From NCBI GenBank assembly GCA_002349055.1, contig DECD01000005.1, forward strand, positions 12,015 to 28,912: a stretch of DNA of 16,898 nt, in the 5' to 3' direction. Both the position numbers and the translations under genes were made by a program. Shown here piece by piece: positions 1-6,253 of the stretch. Source of the stretch: Bacteroidales bacterium UBA2939. GTDB lineage: Bacteria; Bacteroidota; Bacteroidia; Bacteroidales; P3. Positions within the stretch are counted from its first letter, which is position 1. Each line of letters starts with the position of its first letter. Below the pieces are notes generated by a model, which was not told where the DNA came from, ran no database searches, and saw only the letters and a list, made by a program, of their open reading frames with translations.

Positions 1-16
1 GTTTAAGGTTTAAACG

Positions 17-46
17 TGTAGAGACGGGGCATGCCCCGTCTGTACA
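17..46. repeat. Perfect 20-nt palindrome with flanking arms
   Basis: The core AGACGGGGCATGCCCCGTCT (22-41) is its own reverse complement. One mismatched G/G pair outside it, the arms TGTA and TACA extend the symmetry to 17-46. It lies 8 nt past the stop of the membrane-protein gene on the minus strand. It could fold as a transcript-end hairpin, but no clear T-run follows on the minus strand. The shape resembles the small palindromic REP-like repeats common in Bacteroidales intergenic DNA; mobility is an inference. A PmeI-type palindrome GTTTAAAC (8-15) adjoins it. Confidence 0.75.
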
Positions 47-53
47 ATTGTTA

Positions 54-851
54 TTAATTTTCGGTTTGGTTGCGGATGTATTTGGCGAGGAAGCGCGCGT
101 CGTGGTCGTAGCGGTAGGCGAAGCGACCGGTGAGGTACTGGATGACGGAGAGGAGGAGAGCGCAGAGGATGAGCCAGTATTTGTAGTAAGGTGGGCGGTA
201 GGCGATGAAGAAGATGGTGAGCATGAGGAAGACCATAAAGAGCCAGGCGATGATGACGATTTCGCGGATGGAGAGTTTGGGCATGTTGAGTTCGCGGGCG
301 TAGCAGATGTCGATTCGATTTTTGTAAATCCGCACTTTGCGACCGCTGTCGATGAGGAGGATGGCTCCCATGATGAAGGTCAGCGCCGGGAAGAGAATCT
401 GGTTCCAGAAGATCATGAGGTTGTAGGCAAAGTCGCCGGGGAGCCAGGGGATGTGGCCATTGGTGAAGACCTCGATGCACATCTGCTGGTAGCGACTGGG
501 GTGCATGCCGAAGGAGCCGATGGTGAGGCCGATGGTGAAGAGCAAGGGCACGAGGAACACGCGGCGCTGCTTCAGCGTGGCACCGCGAGGTTCGACAAGC
601 GAGCAGATGCTGATGTAATACAGCGGGATAGCGAACATGACGGAGGTCTCGAGGAGGTAGTCGTAGATGTAGAGGCTACCAGTTCGTCCGCGGAGGTAGA
701 CACCGGCCACGGTGATGGCAAAGGCGTTGACAATGAGCAACAGGCAGAAGAGTATCTGCGCATGGGTGAGGCGTTTTTTTGTGAGAGCGATGATGACTGC
801 CCATGCAATGGCCACCACCGCCGGAAGATAAATGATGTAACTCCACTTCAT
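54..851 (-). CDS. Seven-helix membrane protein, resembles the sensor half of membrane AraC-type regulators
   Basis: This 265-residue integral membrane protein has about seven hydrophobic segments, near residues 4-23, 32-52, 64-84, 98-114, 143-167, 197-217 and 223-241. A charged inter-helix loop lies around 169-196, and a short basic tail ends in RNQTEN. The arrangement, with motifs such as LYYISICSL at 77-85, recalls the N-terminal membrane half of Bacteroidota proteins whose C-terminus is an AraC-type helix-turn-helix. No helix-turn-helix is present here: the protein stops just after the last helix. It may therefore be a truncated regulator or a free-standing membrane module. It is the last gene of the minus-strand run, 27 nt after ispG, and a heptanucleotide array fills that gap. 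The start is the ATG at 851. No Shine-Dalgarno is visible. The function is not known. Confidence 0.8.
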   Translation of the reverse strand: MKWSYIIYLPAVVAIAWAVIIALTKKRLTHAQILFCLLLIVNAFAITVAGVYLRGRTGSLYIYDYLLETSVMFAIPLYYISICSLVEPRGATLKQRRVFLVPLLFTIGLTIGSFGMHPSRYQQMCIEVFTNGHIPWLPGDFAYNLMIFWNQILFPALTFIMGAILLIDSGRKVRIYKNRIDICYARELNMPKLSIREIVIIAWLFMVFLMLTIFFIAYRPPYYKYWLILCALLLSVIQYLTGRFAYRYDHDARFLAKYIRNQTEN

Positions 852-854
852 ATT

Positions 855-878
855 GAATTAAGAATTAAGAGTTAAGAA

Positions 879-888
<10 letters not shown>
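855..888. repeat. Heptanucleotide array (GAATTAA) at the ispG / membrane-protein junction
   Basis: Nearly five 7-nt units (GAATTAA, one GAGTTAA) run from 855 to 888. The array fills the gap between the two minus-strand genes and reaches into ispG, where it supplies the stop codon (879-881) and the last residues Asn-Ser. Because 7 is not a multiple of 3, the TAA of the minus-strand unit falls in every reading frame within 21 nt. The array is thus a stop in all frames. Related arrays lie at 7756-7797 (same class) and, with a stop-free unit, at 1674-1706 and 6988-7020. Confidence 0.85.
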
Positions 889-2036
<1,148 letters not shown>

Positions 2037-2054
2037 TATTGTTGTTTACTTCTT

Positions 2055-2405
2055 TTAGAAATCTTTTTTATATCCATTGGGAAAGAATCTATCCTTCCAT
2101 TCAGAAATAAGCCAATCACTCATACATCCGGGACAAAAAATATTATTGTAGCCATTCATCTTATAACAATTGCGTTGTACTCCCTTATCTATTCTTGGAC
2201 ATCCCATTGTTGAATGTTGAATATAAAATTCGTCACCTCCAATAGATATCGGTTCACAGTAGAAATTCGACCCATCTCCGACCTCGGCAACAGTAAGATT
2301 CTTATCTTCCGATTTCAAAATAATTGTTTTGGTATCGCTTTCATTGTTGCAGGCAACAAATAATTCGACCATCATAATCGTGAATACCAATAATATTTTC
2401 TTCAT
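2055..2405 (-). CDS. Small cysteine-rich lipoprotein, AT-rich gene
   Basis: This is a 116-residue predicted lipoprotein. The signal is MKKILLVFTI followed by hydrophobic residues and a lipobox-like FVAC with Cys19. The mature part has five more cysteines (50, 69, 80, 91, 94), including a CPGC motif at 91-94 near a tryptophan-rich end (SDWLISEWKDRFF). The cysteine spacing could mean disulfides, metal binding or a redox-active CxxC, but I recognise no family. A start ten codons upstream is open, but the one chosen begins the signal peptide directly. The gene is visibly richer in A and T than its neighbours, which suggests recent acquisition. It lies between the Bro-N gene (53 nt before it) and ispG (18 nt after it). 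The function is unknown. Confidence 0.75.
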   Translation of the reverse strand: MKKILLVFTIMMVELFVACNNESDTKTIILKSEDKNLTVAEVGDGSNFYCEPISIGGDEFYIQHSTMGCPRIDKGVQRNCYKMNGYNNIFCPGCMSDWLISEWKDRFFPNGYKKDF

Positions 2406-2458
2406 TGTAATTATGTGTTTGTTGTCGTTGTACAATTCGTTGTTTCATTCATGCAATT

Positions 2459-2989
2459 TCATCGCGCATATATGCGGGGCGCACTTCCGAGCTGAAAACT
2501 GACCGCGCATATATGCGGGGAGCATTTACTGGGCCGTTTCATGACCACGCATATATGCGCGGCGCATTTACCGGCCTCGACAGCCATTTGGAAAGCGGCC
2601 TCGACAGCCATTTGGAAAGTCAGTTCGGGGTCAATCATCTGGTCCACACGCTGCGCCCCTACCTCGGCCAACCACCGCTTCACCGGCTCGGCCTTCTTCG
2701 AAGGAATGGACTGGATGATGCGTAGCAACTGTTCTAAATCAGCCACATCGGTCTTGTAACTCTTGCCGTCGGCAGCAGGTAATTTCAGTTGGTGACAATT
2801 TGTCACCAACTCAAAACCCTCTGCCTTGAGCCTTTGCTTCAGCTTGTTCCAATACTTACGACCGTCGGCACTGTCGGTCAACACCTGCACGATGTCCACT
2901 ATCGAGAAGTAATATTTCTCCTCTTCGTCATCCCAAGCAACGCGTATGCGTTTGTCTTCAAAGAGAGTGATTCCGGATCTCTGTGTCAT
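2459..2989 (-). CDS. Bro-N domain protein with a repeat-derived, truncated C-terminus
   Basis: Residues 8-123 look like a BRO-family N-terminal (Bro-N) DNA-binding domain as found in phage antirepressor-like proteins. They contain TLFEDKRIRVAWDDEEEK at 8-25, FSIVDIVQVLTDS at 28-40, LVTNCHQLKL at 61-70, a conserved RIIQSIPSKKAEP stretch at 90-102 and DQMIDPEL at 116-123. Relatives continue with a C-terminal domain and are usually longer, from memory about 250-300 residues. Here residues 124-176 are replaced by repeat DNA: a tandem FQMAVEA peptide and then cysteine/proline-rich sequence made by three CGCATATATGCG elements. The protein may therefore be a broken but still translated remnant. The start is ATG 2989, with no Shine-Dalgarno. 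A small hairpin lies 22 nt upstream and a related one inside the gene. The role is probably DNA binding, if it is still active. Confidence 0.75.
   Translation of the reverse strand: MTQRSGITLFEDKRIRVAWDDEEEKYYFSIVDIVQVLTDSADGRKYWNKLKQRLKAEGFELVTNCHQLKLPAADGKSYKTDVADLEQLLRIIQSIPSKKAEPVKRWLAEVGAQRVDQMIDPELTFQMAVEAAFQMAVEAGKCAAHICVVMKRPSKCSPHICAVSFQLGSAPRIYAR
2465..2559. repeat. Three copies of palindrome CGCATATATGCG, 41-42 bp apart
   Basis: The 12-nt palindrome occurs at 2465-2476, 2506-2517 and 2548-2559. After each copy the + strand continues with G/C-rich GGGCGCA-, GGGAGCA- or CGGCGCA-like sequence and a TTCC or TTTACYGG stretch. The copies are therefore related over about 25-30 nt and form a tandem array of diverged units. 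On the minus strand the array is open and supplies the Bro-N C-terminus (AHIC, PHICAV, PRIYAR) and nearly its stop codon. Confidence 0.9.
2573..2620. repeat. 24-bp tandem duplication
   Basis: GGCCTCGACAGCCATTTGGA plus AAGC or AAGT occurs twice head to tail (2573-2596 and 2597-2620) with one base difference at the end. It encodes an eight-residue repeat (FQMAVEAA, FQMAVEAG) in the Bro-N gene. It lies exactly where the conserved domain ends and the palindrome array begins. Near-identity of the copies indicates a recent slippage or duplication. Confidence 0.92.
2788..2810. repeat. 10-bp inverted repeat inside the Bro-N gene
   Basis: GTTGGTGACA and TGTCACCAAC form a perfect 10-bp inverted repeat around ATT. 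The coding strand reads it as LVTNCHQL, a stretch that looks conserved in Bro-N relatives. It can form a strong hairpin or be a dyad protein-binding site. It shares its ACAATTTGT centre with the intergenic hairpin at 3011-3027. Confidence 0.7.
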
Positions 2990-3010
2990 ACATTAATATT
3001 TTTTCAACAG

Positions 3011-3027
3011 GGGTACAATTTGTACCC
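3011..3027. promoter_or_regulatory. Hairpin/dyad upstream of the Bro-N gene
   Basis: GGGTACA and TGTACCC form a 7-bp inverted repeat around ATT in the 48-nt gap between the DUF2027 gene and the Bro-N gene, 22 nt before the Bro-N start. Its centre (ACAATTTGT) equals that of the longer dyad in the Bro-N coding region. It could be an operator for the encoded DNA-binding domain or an RNA hairpin in the leader. It has no clear T-run, so I do not call it a terminator. A regulatory role is inferred only. Confidence 0.4.
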
Positions 3028-3037
3028 ACCTGACCAC

Positions 3038-3400
3038 TTACGATATTCGGGCGATGGTCCTCTGCAGGCTCAGTATCTGGCTCTTGAGCTGCTTTATCTG
3101 GTCCTGCAGGTTGGCGTTCTGGCTGCGGAGGCGGCGGTTCTCCTCTATCAGCTCCAGCTGCGTGGGCTCGCGGTGCTCCTGCTTGGCCTTCTGCTCGGCG
3201 CTCTGGCCGATGGTCTCGTCGTTAAAAACTTTGCCGACGCCCTGCTGCTCGGCCATGCGGATAAGCTCGTTGGGCGCAAACGGCATGTCGAAGCCGCTCT
3301 CGTCCTCGACGAACACCTGTCCGCCCTGTATCTTCTTTACGATTCCCCCTCCAACGGAGTTGAGGAATTTTACTTTGTCGCCTATTTCAAATTGTGCCAT
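3038..3400 (-). CDS. Short DUF2027-type protein with C-terminal coiled coil
   Basis: This 120-residue cytosolic protein begins with IGDKVKFLNSVGGGIV (6-21) and VFVEDESGFDMPFAPNELI (29-47). That pattern matches the N-terminus of Bacteroidota DUF2027 proteins. In those relatives this part precedes a longer protein that ends in a Smr-type domain, from memory about 350 residues. Here residues 80-118 are instead an amphipathic, Gln/Leu-rich coiled coil (ELIEENRRLR, LQDQIKQLKSQIL) and the protein ends. It is either a distinct short subfamily or a truncated version; the coiled coil suggests it forms an oligomer. It starts 5 nt after the upstream lipoprotein gene ends, so the two are probably co-transcribed. 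The biochemical function is unknown. Confidence 0.7.
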   Translation of the reverse strand: MAQFEIGDKVKFLNSVGGGIVKKIQGGQVFVEDESGFDMPFAPNELIRMAEQQGVGKVFNDETIGQSAEQKAKQEHREPTQLELIEENRRLRSQNANLQDQIKQLKSQILSLQRTIARIS

Positions 3401-3405
3401 ATTCT

Positions 3406-3870
3406 TTACGGTTTTACGGTCATATCTTTCTGTATGGTGTCGAGCGTCCAGACGGACGAATGTTCGCCGCAGAGGCGCTCATAGTCCTCCTTATTCGATG
3501 TGCTGCATCCAACCATCTTCACGTCGGTGTAGTAGAACGTGCTGTTTGTGTGGTCAACCCCTCCCTTGTATTGGACAGTGAAGTTCATAGTGTTGCCCTT
3601 ACCGTCGGCGAAGCTGTAGGTGTTGAGGTTGACAATGTCGTTGGGTATCCATGCGGAATATGTATTGTCTCCTTCCATGTGGGCAACCTCGTGTCGGCGC
3701 TCGTTACGGGTGTCGTGATTCATACCGACATACTTGTAGCCCTCGTTCTCGATGCCCGCAACCACCGTCTCAACGGAGCTGTTGTATACCGACACCGATG
3801 TCACATGCATCGGCCCCACACAAGCGGTAAGTACATGTGCCATCACGCCTGCCATCAGTATCTTTTTCAT
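3406..3870 (-). CDS. Putative lipoprotein of unknown function, translationally coupled to mpl
   Basis: This is a 154-residue predicted lipoprotein with signal MKKILMAGVMAHVLTAC and lipidated Cys17 (lipobox LTAC). The mature part contains a stretch with DIVNLNTYSFADGKGNTMNF and YKGGVDHTNSTFYYTDVK, and two further cysteines near the C-terminus (SCSTS-like and LCGEH regions). I recognise no family. The start at 3870 is well supported: the ATG overlaps the mpl stop as ATGA, and an unusually good Shine-Dalgarno (AGAGGAGG at 3878-3885) lies 7 nt upstream inside mpl. The open frame extends further upstream, but that part has no signal peptide and runs through mpl. Coupling to mpl hints at an envelope role, which is an inference. 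Confidence 0.8.
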   Translation of the reverse strand: MKKILMAGVMAHVLTACVGPMHVTSVSVYNSSVETVVAGIENEGYKYVGMNHDTRNERRHEVAHMEGDNTYSAWIPNDIVNLNTYSFADGKGNTMNFTVQYKGGVDHTNSTFYYTDVKMVGCSTSNKEDYERLCGEHSSVWTLDTIQKDMTVKP

Positions 3871-5258
3871 ATCAGAACCTCCTCTGCCAATTGGTTGAAG
3901 TCGATGCCGTCGAAGTTGCCGCTGGACATCATCAGGAGGTTGGCGTCCTTCCAATCCATCGCTTTCACTTTGGCCACCATCGCGGCGCTGTCGGTGAAAA
4001 CCTCTACATTGCCCCCGAAGGACTTCTTTACCTCCTCGGGGTCGAGGGGCGGCAGCTTTTTGAGCTGCAGGGCGTGCTGGCTGAAGTAGACGCAGCGCAC
4101 GTCGGCCTCATCCATCGTGCCGCGGTACTGCTGCAGGAACTCCTGCGTCAGCGAGCTGAAGGTGTGCAGTTCCATGCAGGCCACCAGCTTGCGGTCGGGG
4201 TACTGCTCGCGCATGGCGTGGATGGTGGCGCGCAGCTTTGAGGGCGCATGGGCGAAGTCCTTATAGACGGCGCAGCTGTCGCTCTTCTTCACGAGTTCGA
4301 GACGCTTCGAGGCGCCCTCGAAGGTGCTGATGGCCTCGTCGAACTGCTCATCAGTCACTCCCACTTGGCGGCAAGCCAGCCGGGCGGCGGTGAGATTGAG
4401 CAGGTTGTGGTGGCCAAACACTTGCAAGGGCACCGGGTGCGCAGCCGTCTCGGCTGCATGCAGGCGGGACGCCTGCGTACCCAGCAGATAGGTAACACCA
4501 TTCTCCACGCGGTGCTCGGGGCACACATACGGCAGCTTCTGTATGTCGGTGCGTTGGTTCTCCACCGCCACGCGGTGCACCTCGGCGTCCTCATCACAAA
4601 ATATGAGTGTACCTTTCGGCTCTATCAGGTTGATGAACTGCGCAAATTGGTCGCGGTAGATGTCGAACGTCGGGAAGACGTTGATGTGGTCCCACTCGAT
4701 GCCGGTGATGATGGCCACGTTGGGCTTGTATAGGTGGAACTTGGGGCGGCGGTCGATGGGCGAGGTCAGGTACTCGTCACCCTCGATGACCATCACCTTG
4801 GCGGTGTGGCTCAGACGCACCATCACCTCGAAGCCCTTCAGTTGCGCGCCCACCATATAGTCGGCCTCGATGCCGCAATGCGCCAGCACATGCAGTATCA
4901 TGGCTGTGGTCGTCGTCTTGCCGTGGCTGCCACCGATGACGATGCGCAGCTTGTCCTTGCTCTGTTCATACAGATACTCAGGGTAGCTGTATATCTTCAG
5001 CCCCAGCTCCTGGGCCCGCAGCAGCTCGGGGTTGTCGATGCGGGCGTGCATGCCGAGCACCACGGCGTCGAGGTCGGGCGTGATGCGTTCGGGGTGCCAG
5101 CCTTCCTCGGCCGGCAGCAGGCCGTACTTCTCCAGCCGTCCCCGCGCCGGGTCGAAAATCTCGTCGTCACTCCCCGTGACGGTAATTCCTTTCTGGCAGA
5201 GGGCTATGGCCAGATTGTGCATGGCCGAGCCACCTATGGCTATAAAGTGAACTTTCAT
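3867..5258 (-). CDS. mpl: Mur ligase, Mpl-like (UDP-MurNAc : murein tripeptide ligase)
   Basis: Mpl-type ligases attach recycled L-Ala-gamma-D-Glu-meso-DAP tripeptide to UDP-MurNAc with ATP, in cytosolic peptidoglycan recycling. The 463-residue protein has the N-terminal UDP-binding fold (VHFIAIGGSAMHNLAIAL, 3-20), ATP P-loop GGSHGKTTTT (109-118), EGDEY (159-163), GIEWDHINVFP (186-196), FGHHNLLN (281-288) and the C-terminal domain with DFAHAPSK (334-341) and SSGNFDG (445-451). The GGSAMHNLA start and DFAHAPSK favour Mpl over MurC. Residues about 259-275 (LGTQASRLHAAETAAHP) are encoded by a palindromic repeat element and sit at the edge of the central domain. The start ATG 5258 gives the canonical Rossmann beginning. 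It lies 18 nt after the thioredoxin-like gene and overlaps the downstream lipoprotein start by 4 nt. Confidence 0.9.
   Translation of the reverse strand: MKVHFIAIGGSAMHNLAIALCQKGITVTGSDDEIFDPARGRLEKYGLLPAEEGWHPERITPDLDAVVLGMHARIDNPELLRAQELGLKIYSYPEYLYEQSKDKLRIVIGGSHGKTTTTAMILHVLAHCGIEADYMVGAQLKGFEVMVRLSHTAKVMVIEGDEYLTSPIDRRPKFHLYKPNVAIITGIEWDHINVFPTFDIYRDQFAQFINLIEPKGTLIFCDEDAEVHRVAVENQRTDIQKLPYVCPEHRVENGVTYLLGTQASRLHAAETAAHPVPLQVFGHHNLLNLTAARLACRQVGVTDEQFDEAISTFEGASKRLELVKKSDSCAVYKDFAHAPSKLRATIHAMREQYPDRKLVACMELHTFSSLTQEFLQQYRGTMDEADVRCVYFSQHALQLKKLPPLDPEEVKKSFGGNVEVFTDSAAMVAKVKAMDWKDANLLMMSSGNFDGIDFNQLAEEVLI
3878..3885 (-). promoter_or_regulatory. Strong Shine-Dalgarno for the lipoprotein at 3406-3870
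   Basis: The minus strand reads AGAGGAGG, 7 nt before the ATG at 3870, within the last codons of mpl. Most other starts in this window have no such sequence, as is usual in Bacteroidota. This site therefore decides the start of the downstream gene and suggests efficient re-initiation. Confidence 0.7.
4441..4484. repeat. Palindromic repeat element inside mpl (QASRLHA type)
   Basis: Two adjacent hairpins are present: GCAGCC-GTCTC-GGCTGC (4441-4457) and GCAGGCG-GGA-CGCCTGC (4460-4476), followed by GTACCCAG. The segment is in frame in mpl and encodes LGTQASRLHAAETAAH. The second hairpin and its flank match the copies at 7996-8012 and 8026-8042 in the TrmH-type gene, and the first resembles the one at 7950-7966 there. 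The shared order and flanks show a common mobile or copied unit, not chance codon use. Confidence 0.9.
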
Positions 5259-5276
5259 ATCTCAATTATTATATGC

Positions 5277-6251
5277 TTAATCTCCTTTGGTGATAAATCG
5301 GTAGATATCTTCTTCTTGGTAGACGGCGGAGGTGATGCGGCGCAGTTCCCTGCCGTCCTCAAACAGGATGACGACGGGAATGGTCATGCAACCGTATTCG
5401 CGAGCGATGGTGGGGCTGCTGTCGATATCCACCTTGAGAAATCGATAGCCGCTGCCAAGGCGTTTAGCAACAGCCTCCAGCCGAGGGTACATCAGTCGAC
5501 ATGGACCACACCATACGGCGGTGAATATGCAGACGGTCTTGCCGCGGGCAATAGTGGCGCGGAAGCCTATAGAGTCCATCTCCGTAATCAACTCTGACTG
5601 GGCAGGAGCAAAGATACCTGTAGTGTCGCCTCTCAAGACAGGCTTGCCATCGGTGTCGAGGGACACCCACACGGAGCCTTCCGTTCCTGGCGCAGCAAAG
5701 AGTGCGTCCTCCACTTCTCCAGCCACCACGGAGACCAGTTCGCTAACAGTCTCCATTACCTGTCCTTTCATATTCATTTTACTCTCGGTACGTACAGCCA
5801 GGCCGTAAGGGATATCGTCGTCGAGGCCATAGTGGAACGGGATATGGTAGGATGTGTCGAGCCATACGGTGGTCTGTGCGCTGACAGATGCGCCACCACC
5901 CTCGTAGCTCACCCGGATGCAGCGGTGCCCCGCAATAACTTCTATACCTTCGGCCACATCGAAGAGCGGCACCTCCATCGTGTCGGGGTCGAAACTGCGG
6001 CTGGAGACAATAGGCTTTCCCATCATGCCCATCACGCTGTATATCGTCTTCTCTTTGCATAGGTAGAGCGTCTTCATCTTGCTCTGCGGCATATCAGTCA
6101 GCTCGTCACCGGCACGGTAGTAAGTGGTGTAGGTCGAAGCCGACGCGCCGCCCATCGATATGCGATAAGTCACCACGCCTTCGAATAATGATTGGGAACA
6201 TGCCTCCCCAATTGCCAACATACAAACCAACAGCAATATTACATGTTTCAT
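5277..6251 (-). CDS. Secreted thioredoxin-fold protein with N-terminal DUF4412/GLPGLI-like domain
   Basis: This is a 324-residue exported protein. Residues 1-20 are a signal peptide (MKHVILLLVCMLAIGEACSQ); Cys18 gives a weak lipobox, so lipidation is possible. Residues 22-190 form a beta-rich domain with FEGVVTYRI and IEVIAGHRCIRV, like DUF4412/GLPGLI proteins. Residues 225-324 are a thioredoxin domain with active site WCGPC (247-251), cis-proline IPVV (291-294) and the usual KVDIDSSPTIAREYG stretch. It is probably an extracytoplasmic thiol-disulfide oxidoreductase; no dedicated reductase partner is seen nearby. It starts 2 nt after the HD gene ends and is followed 18 nt later by mpl, so co-transcription is likely. 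The fusion of the two domains is common in envelope thioredoxins of this phylum, as I recall. Confidence 0.88.
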   Translation of the reverse strand: MKHVILLLVCMLAIGEACSQSLFEGVVTYRISMGGASASTYTTYYRAGDELTDMPQSKMKTLYLCKEKTIYSVMGMMGKPIVSSRSFDPDTMEVPLFDVAEGIEVIAGHRCIRVSYEGGGASVSAQTTVWLDTSYHIPFHYGLDDDIPYGLAVRTESKMNMKGQVMETVSELVSVVAGEVEDALFAAPGTEGSVWVSLDTDGKPVLRGDTTGIFAPAQSELITEMDSIGFRATIARGKTVCIFTAVWCGPCRLMYPRLEAVAKRLGSGYRFLKVDIDSSPTIAREYGCMTIPVVILFEDGRELRRITSAVYQEEDIYRFITKGD

Positions 6252-6253
6252 AA

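Noticed and set aside
48..875. Plus-strand open frame of 275 codons opposite the membrane-protein gene
   Set aside because: The translation is an Asp/Glu/Val/Gly-rich shadow of codons for hydrophobic helices; the minus-strand reading gives a coherent membrane protein.
2465..2620. Possible small CRISPR array
   Set aside because: The repeats are 12-nt palindromes with diverged neighbouring sequence and only three copies; there are no uniform unique spacers and no cas gene.
3871..3954. Upstream extension of the lipoprotein at 3406-3870
   Set aside because: The added 28 residues are Arg/Gln-rich out-of-frame mpl sequence; the signal peptide and a strong Shine-Dalgarno define the start at 3870.
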